From Chloroflexota bacterium (GTDB lineage Bacteria; Chloroflexota; Anaerolineae; Anaerolineales; Villigracilaceae), in assembly GCA_021796315.1 (NCBI GenBank), contig JAJYOH010000100.1:1-13422 (forward strand): a DNA stretch of 13,422 nucleotides, read 5' to 3'. Below, in pieces: positions 7,027 to 13,113 of the stretch. Under the pieces are notes generated by a model, which did no database searches, had not been told where the DNA came from, and saw nothing but the letters and a program-made list of their open reading frames with translations. The position numbers and the translations under genes were made by a program. Within the stretch, counting starts at the first letter, position 1, and every line of letters starts with the position of its first letter.

Positions 7027-7196
7027 TACTCTATCTATGGGTTAGAACATGAAACAGGATGTACAGGCAGAATGAACCGTTTGCTCCCTGCGCCATCCTC
7101 GGCGCAGGATTTACTCGCAAAGCGCCGCCGAGGACGGCGGCTTGAGCCTATTTACCAACAACCTTTGAGTGCCCCCGCCGGAACGCTGCCAGTATT

Positions 7197-7328
7197 TAGC
7201 CTGGAAGTTGTCAAAATCTAGCCTAGAAGTTGTCAAAATCTAGCCTAGAAATTGCAAACATTTAGCCTAGAAGTTGCCAATATCTAGCCTAGAAATTGCA
7301 AACATTTAGCCTAGAACTTCCAAAGATT
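7197..7328. repeat. Six perfectly phased 22-bp tandem repeats
   Basis: TAGCCTGGAAG or TAGCCTAGAA begins at 7197, 7219, 7241, 7263, 7285 and 7307, exactly 22 bp apart, with a decayed seventh start at 7329 (TAGGCAGGAAG). The first 10 bp are nearly invariant; the second half alternates between two versions, GTTGTCAAAATC / GTTGCCAATATC and ATTGCAAACATT. There is no spacer sequence, so it is not CRISPR, and 22 is not a multiple of 3, so it does not encode a peptide repeat. Confidence 0.85.
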
Positions 7329-7440
7329 TAGGCAGGAAGCCATGGATGTCTTGTCTCATTTCCAGCCATGGGACACGTTCAACAACCAATATTTCAATGT
7401 TCAGATGGTTGGTGAAGAAGTAATCAGTGGTTTGCGACAT
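7306..7440 (-). CDS. Possible small ORF, 44 aa, unknown function
   Basis: An ATG at 7440 opens a 44-codon frame reading MSQTTDYFFTNHLNI, then EILVVERVPWLEMRQDIHGF and LPKSLEVLG, ending in TAA inside the 22-bp repeat array. The composition is protein-like (amphipathic, no low complexity) and the frame stays open upstream of the ATG to a stop near the GCCTAAC motif at 7529. No Shine-Dalgarno or family is recognised. It could be the remnant of a longer gene or a chance frame. It lies 155 bp beyond the DinB stop on the same strand. Confidence 0.25.
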   Translation of the reverse strand: MSQTTDYFFTNHLNIEILVVERVPWLEMRQDIHGFLPKSLEVLG

Positions 7441-7516
7441 CGTCCCTGATGGTAATCTTCCCGAGTGGGATCGCGGATTTGCCCTGCGGGCTGTGGCATT
7501 GGGGCGGACGGCGGAA

Positions 7517-7529
7517 CGCTATGTTAGGC
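7517..7529 (-). repeat. Second copy of the GCCTAACAYAGCGT motif, after the DinB gene
   Basis: The minus strand reads GCCTAACATAGCGTTCCGCC from 7529, 66 bp past the DinB stop. It matches GCCTAACACAGCGT from 8284, after the nuclease gene, with one mismatch in 14. GCCTAAC fits the integron attC R'' consensus (RYYYAAC), but no matching GTTRRRY partner arm was found here, so a complete attC is not claimed. Confidence 0.35.
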
Positions 7530-7594
7530 GCAGGCAGACTTTTTTATACGAGCCACCTTTACTCTCATCTTACGAAGCATTTGCGTCTATTCAG

Positions 7595-8128
7595 TTACCA
7601 ATCCCCTGCGTATTCGAGATTGTAAGGCTTGGTGAAATTTTCCAGCCTCATGCGCCTGAGTTCCACCAATTGGCGGATGTGGAGATTGTCATGCGCGACC
7701 CAACAGGCGAACATCTCTCCCGCACTGATGGTGCGGTATGGAGTTGTATAAGTTTTTTCCCAACCTGGATTCTGTAATCCCTTGAGCCATGCAAATGATT
7801 TTTCACGCTCGACAAAGAATTTTGCCTGCATCTCAGCGAAGTTCTGCTCGTTATATTTTCGTTGGGTTACCCAATGATCGGAGTCGATCTCATGCCATTT
7901 TTCATTTTGACGGTGAAGGCCTGTCTTGAGCGAAGTCGAAAGGATGAAATCGAGATGTTCCCGGAAATCCTCGCGCTCTTCATCGTATAAGTGGCATACC
8001 ACTTCGAGCATCGACCACGACTCCGCACTTGGTTTGAGGCGTGCCGCCTCCGGTGCGACTCCTGCCAATAATGCGCGGATCATGTCTGTGCTATTTTGAA
8101 GTTCCTGATAAAGAATGCTAAATTCCAT
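7595..8128 (-). CDS. DinB family (four-helix bundle) protein, 177 aa
   Basis: Member of the DinB / YfiT-like superfamily, four-helix bundles that often bind a divalent metal through three histidines; several act as thiol-dependent transferases, but the role here is unknown. H46 (in VVCHLYDEE), H146 and H150 (in WVAHDNLHIRQL) sit at the positions expected for the metal triad. LKPSAESWSMLEV (31-43) resembles the family's substrate-side helix start. Length (150-180 aa) is typical. The ATG at 8128 is preferred over the longer in-frame extension to 8272 because AGAGGT lies just upstream and the extension would run through a palindromic, non-protein-like stretch. Base composition resembles the host core rather than the AT-rich restriction-modification genes next to it. 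The gene lies between two GCCTAACAYAGCGT motifs on its own strand, as in a gene cassette. Confidence 0.85.
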   Translation of the reverse strand: MEFSILYQELQNSTDMIRALLAGVAPEAARLKPSAESWSMLEVVCHLYDEEREDFREHLDFILSTSLKTGLHRQNEKWHEIDSDHWVTQRKYNEQNFAEMQAKFFVEREKSFAWLKGLQNPGWEKTYTTPYRTISAGEMFACWVAHDNLHIRQLVELRRMRLENFTKPYNLEYAGDW

Positions 8129-8178
8129 GTTACCTCTTTGTTTGCATATGAGGGTGCGGGCGGGCGTGGACTCTGCTT

Positions 8179-8284
8179 GCCTGCACTGTGCCGCAGGCAC
8201 ACGTGGGAGCAGAAAAACTTGAAACCAGAAAAATACTCGAAAATGCCGCAGAATCCCACACGTCAGGTGCACGCTGTGTTAGGC
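8179..8284 (-). repeat. Degenerate attC-like palindrome after the nuclease gene
   Basis: On the minus strand it starts GCCTAACACAGCGTGCACC at 8284, 22 bp past the nuclease stop. It folds back onto the stretch ending near 8179: TCCCAC/GTGGGA (8254-8259 with 8203-8208) pair perfectly, and further pairing continues imperfectly to the GCCT/AGGC ends. Length (106 bp), position and GCCTAAC start fit an integron attC, but the far arm reads GTGCAGGC instead of GTTRRRY. An alternative hairpin, TGCCTGC/GCAGGCA (8178-8184 with 8193-8199), is also possible. Confidence 0.35.
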
Positions 8285-8287
8285 AGT
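8278..8287 (+). repeat. Left copy of a 10-bp inverted repeat flanking the restriction-modification genes
   Basis: GTTAGGCAGT at 8278-8287 faces an exact inverted copy at 10703-10712. Both are followed inward, after 3 bp, by TTG. It lies 19 bp beyond the nuclease stop codon. Confidence 0.6.
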
Positions 8288-8306
8288 ATTTTGACTTTAA
8301 GAACTA

Positions 8307-9224
8307 TTATTTTGGAATAATGGTTGAGCTCGAAACATCAAGTTTCTTATCTTTGTATGCGATATATGTATATTCTTCGTCAAAGGAAACGAAAATATCA
8401 ATAGTAGGTCTGGTAAAAGCGGCTTCATCAACTTCTTTTATAAAATCTCTTATTGCTGACATTTCTACTAGAGGTAATCTCTGTCGAGATACTAACAAAT
8501 AACCACCTCCATCTTCGAGCAACTTTTTGAATTTATCACGAAATGTAATTTGCCAGCCTTTTTTCTTGATACTTCCTGGACGAATATAAGTTTTTTTACC
8601 GTCAATGATTGCTTCATATGCACTCAATTCAGAAATTTGATAGTTATTTCTTTCCAAAATTTTTCTGAGTTGAGTAGCAAGAACTTCATCTTCTCCTTTA
8701 TCAGACAAAGTTTTTGTAACTTTATTTTTTCTGGTGAGTAAAATTGTTAATTCATCTTTGAAAGATTCGACAATAGATTTTTGCGCTGAACTTAAACTCG
8801 GATTTCGGGTCTTTTCAGTAGCAACAGAATAATGATTTACCTTGAACAATCGAACCAAGAAATCTTCCAAAACTAGGCGGATATTTTCGTCATTCAAATC
8901 TGATTGCGTTGCATTTCTGCCGTCATTAATGATGATGGCTCTCGCCCAGTTTTTTATTTGTAAATTATGAGGTGCTTTTATATGGCTATTTATCCTGATA
9001 AAAATATCAGATGATTCGCCAATATATACTTTTTTTCCACTGCGGTCATCGAAAAGCATATATAAGGCTGGAACGGGAGATTCTCCAATGTCTTCAATTA
9101 CTCGCTTTATCGCTGATTCGTCTCTAGGAATGTCCCAAGAACGAAGATTTCCTATTTGAGTTCTGGCACGGACTATCCCTAATCCGTTTTCTGGATTTTC
9201 TTGGTAGCCATAATTTCGATTCAT
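8307..9224 (-). CDS. GIY-YIG nuclease, candidate restriction endonuclease, 305 aa
   Basis: The N-terminal half carries a GIY-YIG nuclease domain. Y55 in PALYML replaces the GIY tyrosine, VYIGE (66-70) is the YIG element, and R77 and H81 in the following helix (DIFIRINSH), E120 (LVLEDFLVRLF) and N130 or N141 match the catalytic set of the superfamily. GIY-YIG enzymes cleave DNA with a metal ion held by the glutamate. Residues about 165-305 form a second region with no family I recognise (YIRPGSIKKKGW, GGGYLLVSRQRL); it may hold target recognition or dimerisation. The gene starts 4 bp after the methyltransferase stop, so it is probably co-translated and regulated through that gene. A restriction role is inferred from this pairing; Eco29kI and Hpy188I are known GIY-YIG restriction enzymes but are shorter. 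A repair or homing nuclease is less likely given the partner. Strongly AT-rich, unlike the flanking genes. Confidence 0.8.
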   Translation of the reverse strand: MNRNYGYQENPENGLGIVRARTQIGNLRSWDIPRDESAIKRVIEDIGESPVPALYMLFDDRSGKKVYIGESSDIFIRINSHIKAPHNLQIKNWARAIIINDGRNATQSDLNDENIRLVLEDFLVRLFKVNHYSVATEKTRNPSLSSAQKSIVESFKDELTILLTRKNKVTKTLSDKGEDEVLATQLRKILERNNYQISELSAYEAIIDGKKTYIRPGSIKKKGWQITFRDKFKKLLEDGGGYLLVSRQRLPLVEMSAIRDFIKEVDEAAFTRPTIDIFVSFDEEYTYIAYKDKKLDVSSSTIIPK

Positions 9225-9228
9225 AACT

Positions 9229-10587
9229 TCAATCCTTTTTCAATGTAATTATCGTTTCTCGTAATTGATAAGTTCTTACTTGACCAGAACGCCTATTTCT
9301 TGCCTTTTCAATACTTTCGATTTTCAATCCCATTTCTTGACCCATCTTGGCAAGAATTAAATCGGTTGGCAAATAAACATCTGCAATTAAACTATCTCCT
9401 ACCACCTGAATAAATCTGCCGTTAGGTTTTAGTGATTCCACAACATTGAGCATGATTTTGTACATATCATCAAAATATTTATGTACAATTTCGGGCATAT
9501 CTTTTCGCCTATATGCCCCACGCTTTTCAATACTTTTTTCTATTGCCTTCTTTATATTTTCTATCCAGTCATTTGTGTATCTCTGGTCATTTCCGCTAAA
9601 GTCATGAATCAAACCTTTAGAAACATTGTCGCAGACAACCATTTCATCTTTTAACTTTTTTAGGTCTTTATGGTTTTGTCCAAAGCCAAGCCAACCCATT
9701 TCAATTTTATAGTTGATTACGTAATCTAATCCATTCATATATGGCGGGGATGTTATTGCCATGTCATATTTAACACGATGTTTATATTCCATCGAATTTG
9801 CCAGAGCAATTGTTCCTTTGGTCTCTAAATATTTTTTGTATTTTGTTTGACATAGCCATAAATCTTCCGCAATTTCTTCGACTTTTTGGGCAAAGAGTTC
9901 AAAGGGAGCATTGTCTTCTACTATTTTAGATGGGCTATACCCAAGACAAGGTGTGCGCTTCAAGTTGCTACAATCAATTAAAATCGCAGAAAAAGCCATA
10001 AGCATTAAATCTTTTATTGATTTATCTTCATCGTTAGCAGGCTCAAAACTATCAATGCCGCCTTTAATTTTTTCTAAGTTTTTCAACACAATAGGATTGA
10101 ATTGTTTTTTTGACTTAAGAAAGTCTGGTGACACAAAATGTTTTTTTACTGACAAATGCCGTGCTACTTTGAGAATTTTTTCGGGGTTTGTTCCCCATGA
10201 ATTCATTTTTGTAGTGGCAACAAAATGCAGTAATGGATTTAATTCAATCCCATAAGATTTGTATCCATTAATTTTTGATTGAACAGGAACAGTCCCACTA
10301 CCTGAAAAAGGGTCTAGGATAACGGGGTTTTTGTAATCATTTTTATATTTATCGAAAACTTTTTGAACGAACTTTGCGGAAAAACCCTGAACATAAGGAG
10401 ACCACCTGTGAATAGGCTCTTTTGAATTGGGCGAAAATTGAATTGCCTGTTTACTTTCCGTGATGTCTATGTTAAGTTCTTCTAAATAATTAATAGAATC
10501 ATTTTCCGCAGTTCCGTTTTTCTTCGGCGAGTGAAATATATTAAATTGTCTTGCGGTTAAACTAGGTTGAACCAACAGGGTAGTCAT
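9229..10587 (-). CDS. DNA methyltransferase (N4-cytosine or N6-adenine), 452 aa
   Basis: SAM-dependent DNA amino-methyltransferase, presumably protecting the sites cut by the adjacent GIY-YIG nuclease. Motif X-like IHRWSPYVQGFSAKFV (59-74) precedes motif I DPFSGSGT (92-99) and motif II GIELNP (113-118). The catalytic motif IV is SPPY (280-283, in MAITSPPYMNGLDYV). Later strands LKPNGRFIQVVGDS (386-399) complete the fold. The I-before-IV order with about 180 residues between them suggests an alpha-type arrangement with the recognition region in that gap. SPPY is compatible with N4mC or N6mA, so the modified base is not decided. The ATG at 10587 follows GGAAAGAG and a promoter at 10630-10658. 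Gene order is methyltransferase first, as favours safe establishment. Codon use and composition are AT-rich compared with ftcD next door, suggesting transfer. No specificity or controller gene is seen. Confidence 0.88.
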   Translation of the reverse strand: MTTLLVQPSLTARQFNIFHSPKKNGTAENDSINYLEELNIDITESKQAIQFSPNSKEPIHRWSPYVQGFSAKFVQKVFDKYKNDYKNPVILDPFSGSGTVPVQSKINGYKSYGIELNPLLHFVATTKMNSWGTNPEKILKVARHLSVKKHFVSPDFLKSKKQFNPIVLKNLEKIKGGIDSFEPANDEDKSIKDLMLMAFSAILIDCSNLKRTPCLGYSPSKIVEDNAPFELFAQKVEEIAEDLWLCQTKYKKYLETKGTIALANSMEYKHRVKYDMAITSPPYMNGLDYVINYKIEMGWLGFGQNHKDLKKLKDEMVVCDNVSKGLIHDFSGNDQRYTNDWIENIKKAIEKSIEKRGAYRRKDMPEIVHKYFDDMYKIMLNVVESLKPNGRFIQVVGDSLIADVYLPTDLILAKMGQEMGLKIESIEKARNRRSGQVRTYQLRETIITLKKD

Positions 10588-10629
10588 ATTTACTCTTTCC
10601 AGTGTTCGTAGAAAATTTGTTCAGATTGT

Positions 10630-10658
10630 ATTGTAACGGTAAAGATTTTTTTTGACAA
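10630..10658 (-). promoter_or_regulatory. Sigma70-type promoter for the restriction-modification operon
   Basis: Minus strand TTGTCA (10658 to 10653), a 17-bp spacer containing an A7 run, then TACAAT (10635 to 10630): 5 of 6 matches to each consensus at ideal spacing. The expected start is near 10623, giving a leader of about 36 nt. A second overlapping TACAAT follows immediately. Confidence 0.6.
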
Positions 10659-10702
10659 CGAGATTTTATAGCGTGATTTCCCCTGATTTCATTTTGCAAG
10701 GA

Positions 10703-10712
10703 ACTGCCTAAC
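10703..10712 (-). repeat. Right copy of the 10-bp inverted repeat flanking the restriction-modification genes
   Basis: The minus strand reads GTTAGGCAGT from 10712, the exact inverse of 8278-8287. It lies 115 bp upstream of the methyltransferase ATG, and beyond it the sequence changes toward the ftcD promoter region. Confidence 0.6.
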
Positions 10713-10726
10713 TAGGGTTTATGTAG

Positions 10727-10775
10727 CCATTTGACCGTATAAATCCTTATGGACAGATTATACAGCCTCAAATGG
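10727..10775. promoter_or_regulatory. 49-bp nearly perfect inverted repeat between divergent genes
   Basis: CCATTTGA (10727-10734) pairs with TCAAATGG (10768-10775), and GTATAAATC (10737-10745) with GATTATAC (10756-10763) with one bulged base; a 10-bp loop remains. It lies just outside the right inverted repeat, between the divergent methyltransferase and ftcD promoters. It could be an operator, a cruciform insertion target or a small hairpin RNA. Confidence 0.4.
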
Positions 10776-10824
10776 GAATGGAAAAGAAAAATCTGTTCAA
10801 TTCCTAAATCTTCCCATCACCCTT

Positions 10825-10830
10825 TATAAT
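10825..10830 (+). promoter_or_regulatory. Possible -10 box for ftcD
   Basis: TATAAT lies 43 bp before the ATG at 10874. No convincing -35 element is seen at 17 bp. The leader is rich in short direct repeats (AATCCAAAATCCAAAATC) and lacks a good Shine-Dalgarno. Confidence 0.3.
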
Positions 10831-10873
10831 TGACCTCGCCAATCCAAAATCCAAAATCAGAAATCGAGCCTCC

Positions 10874-12406
10874 ATGACTCAACTTGTTGAATGTATCCCC
10901 AATTTTTCTGAAGCACGCCGACCCGAAATCGTTGACCAAATTGTCGCGGCCATCACATCCGTCGAAGGTGCGCGCCTGCTGGATCGTTCGTCCGATCTCG
11001 ATCACAATCGCACAGTGGTCACGTATGCCGGTTCGCCCGCGGCGGTTGAAGAAGCCGCCTTTCGCGCCATCCAAACCGCATCAGAGTTGATCGACCTGGA
11101 CAAGCACACCGGCGCGCATCCGCGCATGGGCGCAACCGATGTCGTGCCGTTCGTCCCGATCTCAGGCGTCAGCATGGAAGAATGTGTCCAAATGGCGAAA
11201 CGGCTTGGGGCGCGGGTCGGAAGCGAGTTGCAGATTCCGGTTTATTTATACGAGCAAGCCGCCTCACGTCCCGAGCGAACGAATTTGGAAAATGTCCGCA
11301 AGGGTCAATACGAGGGCATCAAGGCCGAGATCGAAACCAACCCCGACCGCAAGCCCGATTATGGTCCCGCAAAAATGGGAACCGCCGGTGCGACTGTCAT
11401 CGGTGCGCGCGCTCCGTTGATCGCCTTCAATGTTTATTTGACGACTGACCAGGTTGACATCGCCAGGAAGATCGCGAAAGCCGTGCGTCAATCGTCGGGC
11501 GGATTGAGATACGTAAAAGGGCTGGGACTTTTAGTGGACGGCCGCGCCCAGGTCTCGATGAACCTGACGAATTTCCGCGAGACGCCCATCGCGCGCGTGG
11601 TCGAATTTGTGCGCCGCGAAGCTGAACGTTATGGCGTGGGCGTCCATCATTGCGAACTGGTCGGATTGATCCCGCAGGAAGCGCTGACCGATGCCGCGGT
11701 TTGGTACACACAGCTCGATGCTTTTTCACACGAACAGATTCTCGAGTCGCGTCTTTACACGCCGGACTCGGTCAGCAAAAATAATCATGAGCCTCAACCC
11801 GGTTTCCTGATCGAAGTCGCCGCTTCGACGGCTGCGCCGGGCGGAGGCTCTGTCGCGGCCTACGCGGGCGCGTTGGGCGCGGCGCTGGCTGAAATGGTGG
11901 CTGGCTTGACGATCGGCAAAAAAAAATATGCCGAGGTCGAAGCCGAGATGCAAGCCATCCGCGTGCAGGCTGGTGAACTTCGCAAGGAGTTGACCGACGC
12001 TGTGGACGATGACGCCTCGGCCTTCGAAGCTGTGATGGGCGCGTTCAAATTGCCGAAGGAAACAGAGGAGCAAAAGAAGGCGCGCGATGCCAAGATCCAA
12101 CTTGCCATGATGAACGCTGCGCACGTTCCGCTTCACACCGTCAAGGATGCGGTCAAGGTGATGGAGTTGGCCGGGATGCTGGTGAAGGATGCGAACTTGA
12201 ACGCCATCAGCGATGCCATGTCGGGTGCGGCTATGGCGCGCGCGTCAATCACGGCTGCGGGATACAACGTCCGCATCAATTTGAATTCGCTAGAAGATAA
12301 ATCGGCGGGGGAGAAGATGTTAAAGGAATTGAAAGAGTTGGAAAAGAAGGCCGATAAGATCGAGAAGGAAATCCGCAAGACGATGGAAGCGCGCGGCGGA
12401 GTTTAG
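10874..12406 (+). CDS. ftcD: Bifunctional glutamate formiminotransferase / formiminotetrahydrofolate cyclodeaminase, 510 aa
   Basis: Fused enzyme of histidine breakdown. The first part moves the formimino group from formiminoglutamate to tetrahydrofolate; the second removes ammonia to give 5,10-methenyl-THF. Residues 1-300 are the formiminotransferase: VECIPNFSE at the N-terminus, DLDHNRTVVTYAG (41-53), and HTGAHPRMGATDVVPF (78-93), where H82 corresponds to the catalytic histidine of the mammalian enzyme. SVSKNNHEPQPG is a linker. Residues about 310-510 are the cyclodeaminase, with APGGGSVAAYAGALGAALAEM (321-341, glycine-rich helix start), DAVDDDASAF (375-384) and a long helical C-terminus. 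Length (about 510-540 aa) is normal for the fusion. The start begins the conserved VECIPNFSE motif. No hut genes are adjacent. A REP hairpin starts 10 bp after the stop and probably stabilises or ends the transcript. GC-rich, core-genome style. Confidence 0.95.
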   Translation: MTQLVECIPNFSEARRPEIVDQIVAAITSVEGARLLDRSSDLDHNRTVVTYAGSPAAVEEAAFRAIQTASELIDLDKHTGAHPRMGATDVVPFVPISGVSMEECVQMAKRLGARVGSELQIPVYLYEQAASRPERTNLENVRKGQYEGIKAEIETNPDRKPDYGPAKMGTAGATVIGARAPLIAFNVYLTTDQVDIARKIAKAVRQSSGGLRYVKGLGLLVDGRAQVSMNLTNFRETPIARVVEFVRREAERYGVGVHHCELVGLIPQEALTDAAVWYTQLDAFSHEQILESRLYTPDSVSKNNHEPQPGFLIEVAASTAAPGGGSVAAYAGALGAALAEMVAGLTIGKKKYAEVEAEMQAIRVQAGELRKELTDAVDDDASAFEAVMGAFKLPKETEEQKKARDAKIQLAMMNAAHVPLHTVKDAVKVMELAGMLVKDANLNAISDAMSGAAMARASITAAGYNVRINLNSLEDKSAGEKMLKELKELEKKADKIEKEIRKTMEARGGV

Positions 12407-12413
12407 AAAATTA

Positions 12414-12542
12414 TGGAGTGCAGGAGCTTGCTCCTGCACTGAGTTTGTTCTCGCCAAACGCCAGCAAGCTGGCTAAATCAAAATTTTATATGGAGTCCAA
12501 GAGCTTGCTCTTGGGAAAACGCCAGCAAGCTGGCTGACTCCA
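12414..12542. repeat. Two BIME units (opposed REP hairpins) downstream of ftcD and of the transposase
   Basis: The first unit (12414-12474) has AGTGCAGGAGC/GCTCCTGCACT (12417-12440, TT loop) and GCCAGC/GCTGGC (12460-12473, AA loop); its closing head is decayed. The second (12491-12542) has CCAAGAGC/GCTCTTGG (12497-12514) and GCCAGC/GCTGGC (12521-12534), bounded by TGGAGTC and GACTCCA. Both have the same plan as the units upstream of the transposase. The first hairpin lies just past the ftcD stop. Confidence 0.85.
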
Positions 12543-12551
12543 AATTAGAAA

Positions 12552-13094
12552 TTAAAAATCGTCCAATACTTCTATTCTGTCGATTGGCTGGCTGAAAACT
12601 TGTTCCTTTAAATCACCGTTACTTTGTTCGGTAAACCATTTATAACTGCAAAATGGATATTCGATTGGGTTTTCTGCCAGCCCATGCTTGAGCGGGTTCA
12701 TATGAACGTAATGCAACCTTGCCAGATATGATTTTTCGTAAGTCAGGCATGAATCCCAGTAGTTGTACCAGACTTGTTTGCCTGGTGTGTCATCCCAACG
12801 ATTGATTTGAATTGCAGTGATTGAGTGAAATTGTCGAATAAGTTTCTCTAAAGACGTTGCGTCCTCCGGGGCTTGAGCAATAAAATGGTAATGGTTGTCC
12901 AAAATTGCCCATGCTTCCAAATTCCAACCAAGTAATTTTGCCCGGTCAAATAGGGTTTGTAAGATAAATTGCTTCCGTTTGCCTTCGCTTAATAAGTGTT
13001 GTTTGTGTAAAATAGCCCCCGTAACCATGTACATCGCATTTGGCACAAAATAATGCGGCGGGTTATGTTGGTAGACTTTATATGTGTCTTCCAT
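12552..13094 (-). CDS. REP-associated tyrosine transposase (RAYT, Y1/HUH), 180 aa
   Basis: Single-strand DNA transposase-like protein of the Y1 (IS200/IS605-related) superfamily, RAYT branch. RAYTs bind and cut REP hairpins and are thought to spread them. The HUH motif is NHYHFI with H68 and H70; the C-terminal helix pattern YLARLHYVHMNPLKHGL (123-139) contains Y129, the best candidate nucleophile, followed by PFCSYKWF as in related proteins. Length (165-190 aa) is typical and all key residues are present, so it is probably intact. It is flanked on both sides by REP/BIME units (12414-12542 and 13114-13404), as expected of a RAYT with its cognate repeats. There is no Shine-Dalgarno; TATACT lies 7 bp before the ATG, so the message is probably leaderless. 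RAYTs are usually single copy and not classic self-mobile insertion sequences. Confidence 0.88.
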   Translation of the reverse strand: MEDTYKVYQHNPPHYFVPNAMYMVTGAILHKQHLLSEGKRKQFILQTLFDRAKLLGWNLEAWAILDNHYHFIAQAPEDATSLEKLIRQFHSITAIQINRWDDTPGKQVWYNYWDSCLTYEKSYLARLHYVHMNPLKHGLAENPIEYPFCSYKWFTEQSNGDLKEQVFSQPIDRIEVLDDF

Positions 13095-13101
13095 AAATCA
13101 G

Positions 13102-13107
13102 AGTATA
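13102..13107 (-). promoter_or_regulatory. -10 box of a leaderless promoter for the RAYT gene
   Basis: TATACT on the minus strand (13107 to 13102) lies 7 bp before the ATG at 13094. The first BIME unit begins at 13114, so the -35 zone is made of repeat sequence. Confidence 0.45.
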
Positions 13108-13113
13108 TCATTG

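Larger units (their letters stand above)
7027..7594. other. Gene-poor 570-bp stretch with repeats
   Basis: No convincing large coding region on either strand. It holds a 9-bp inverted repeat TCCTCGGCG (7096-7104) / CGCCGAGGA (7126-7134), the 22-bp tandem repeats at 7197-7328, a possible small minus-strand ORF at 7306-7440, and a CGCTATGTTAGGC motif at 7517-7529. Plus-strand ORFs at 7006-7221 and 7427-7777 lack family features and run into repeats or into the DinB gene, so they are not called. Confidence 0.6.

Noticed and set aside
7006..7221. Plus-strand ORF of 71 codons
   Set aside because: It starts inside the GT87 start region, crosses a GC-rich inverted repeat and ends in the 22-bp repeat array; the protein is low quality and has no ribosome binding site.
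7197..7328. CRISPR array
   Set aside because: Units are contiguous 22-bp tandem repeats without unique spacers, and no cas gene is present.
7427..7777. Plus-strand ORF of 116 codons
   Set aside because: Its second half is antisense to the well supported DinB gene and its first half crosses the GCCTAAC motif region; no family features.
8129..8272. N-terminal extension of the DinB protein by 48 residues
   Set aside because: The internal ATG at 8128 has AGAGGT upstream and gives the normal family length; the extension reads through a palindrome.
10713..10850. Complete attC site upstream of the methyltransferase
   Set aside because: GTTAGGC is present at the right end, but no RYYYAAC partner with a matching arm was found; the nearby hairpin does not include the core site.
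11264..12378. Several antisense ORFs opposite ftcD
   Set aside because: GC-rich shadow frames of a clearly conserved enzyme with no features of their own.
12552..13094. Ordinary IS200/IS605 insertion sequence
   Set aside because: No accessory TnpB, and the protein length and paired GGAG-headed hairpins on both sides fit a RAYT with REPs better.
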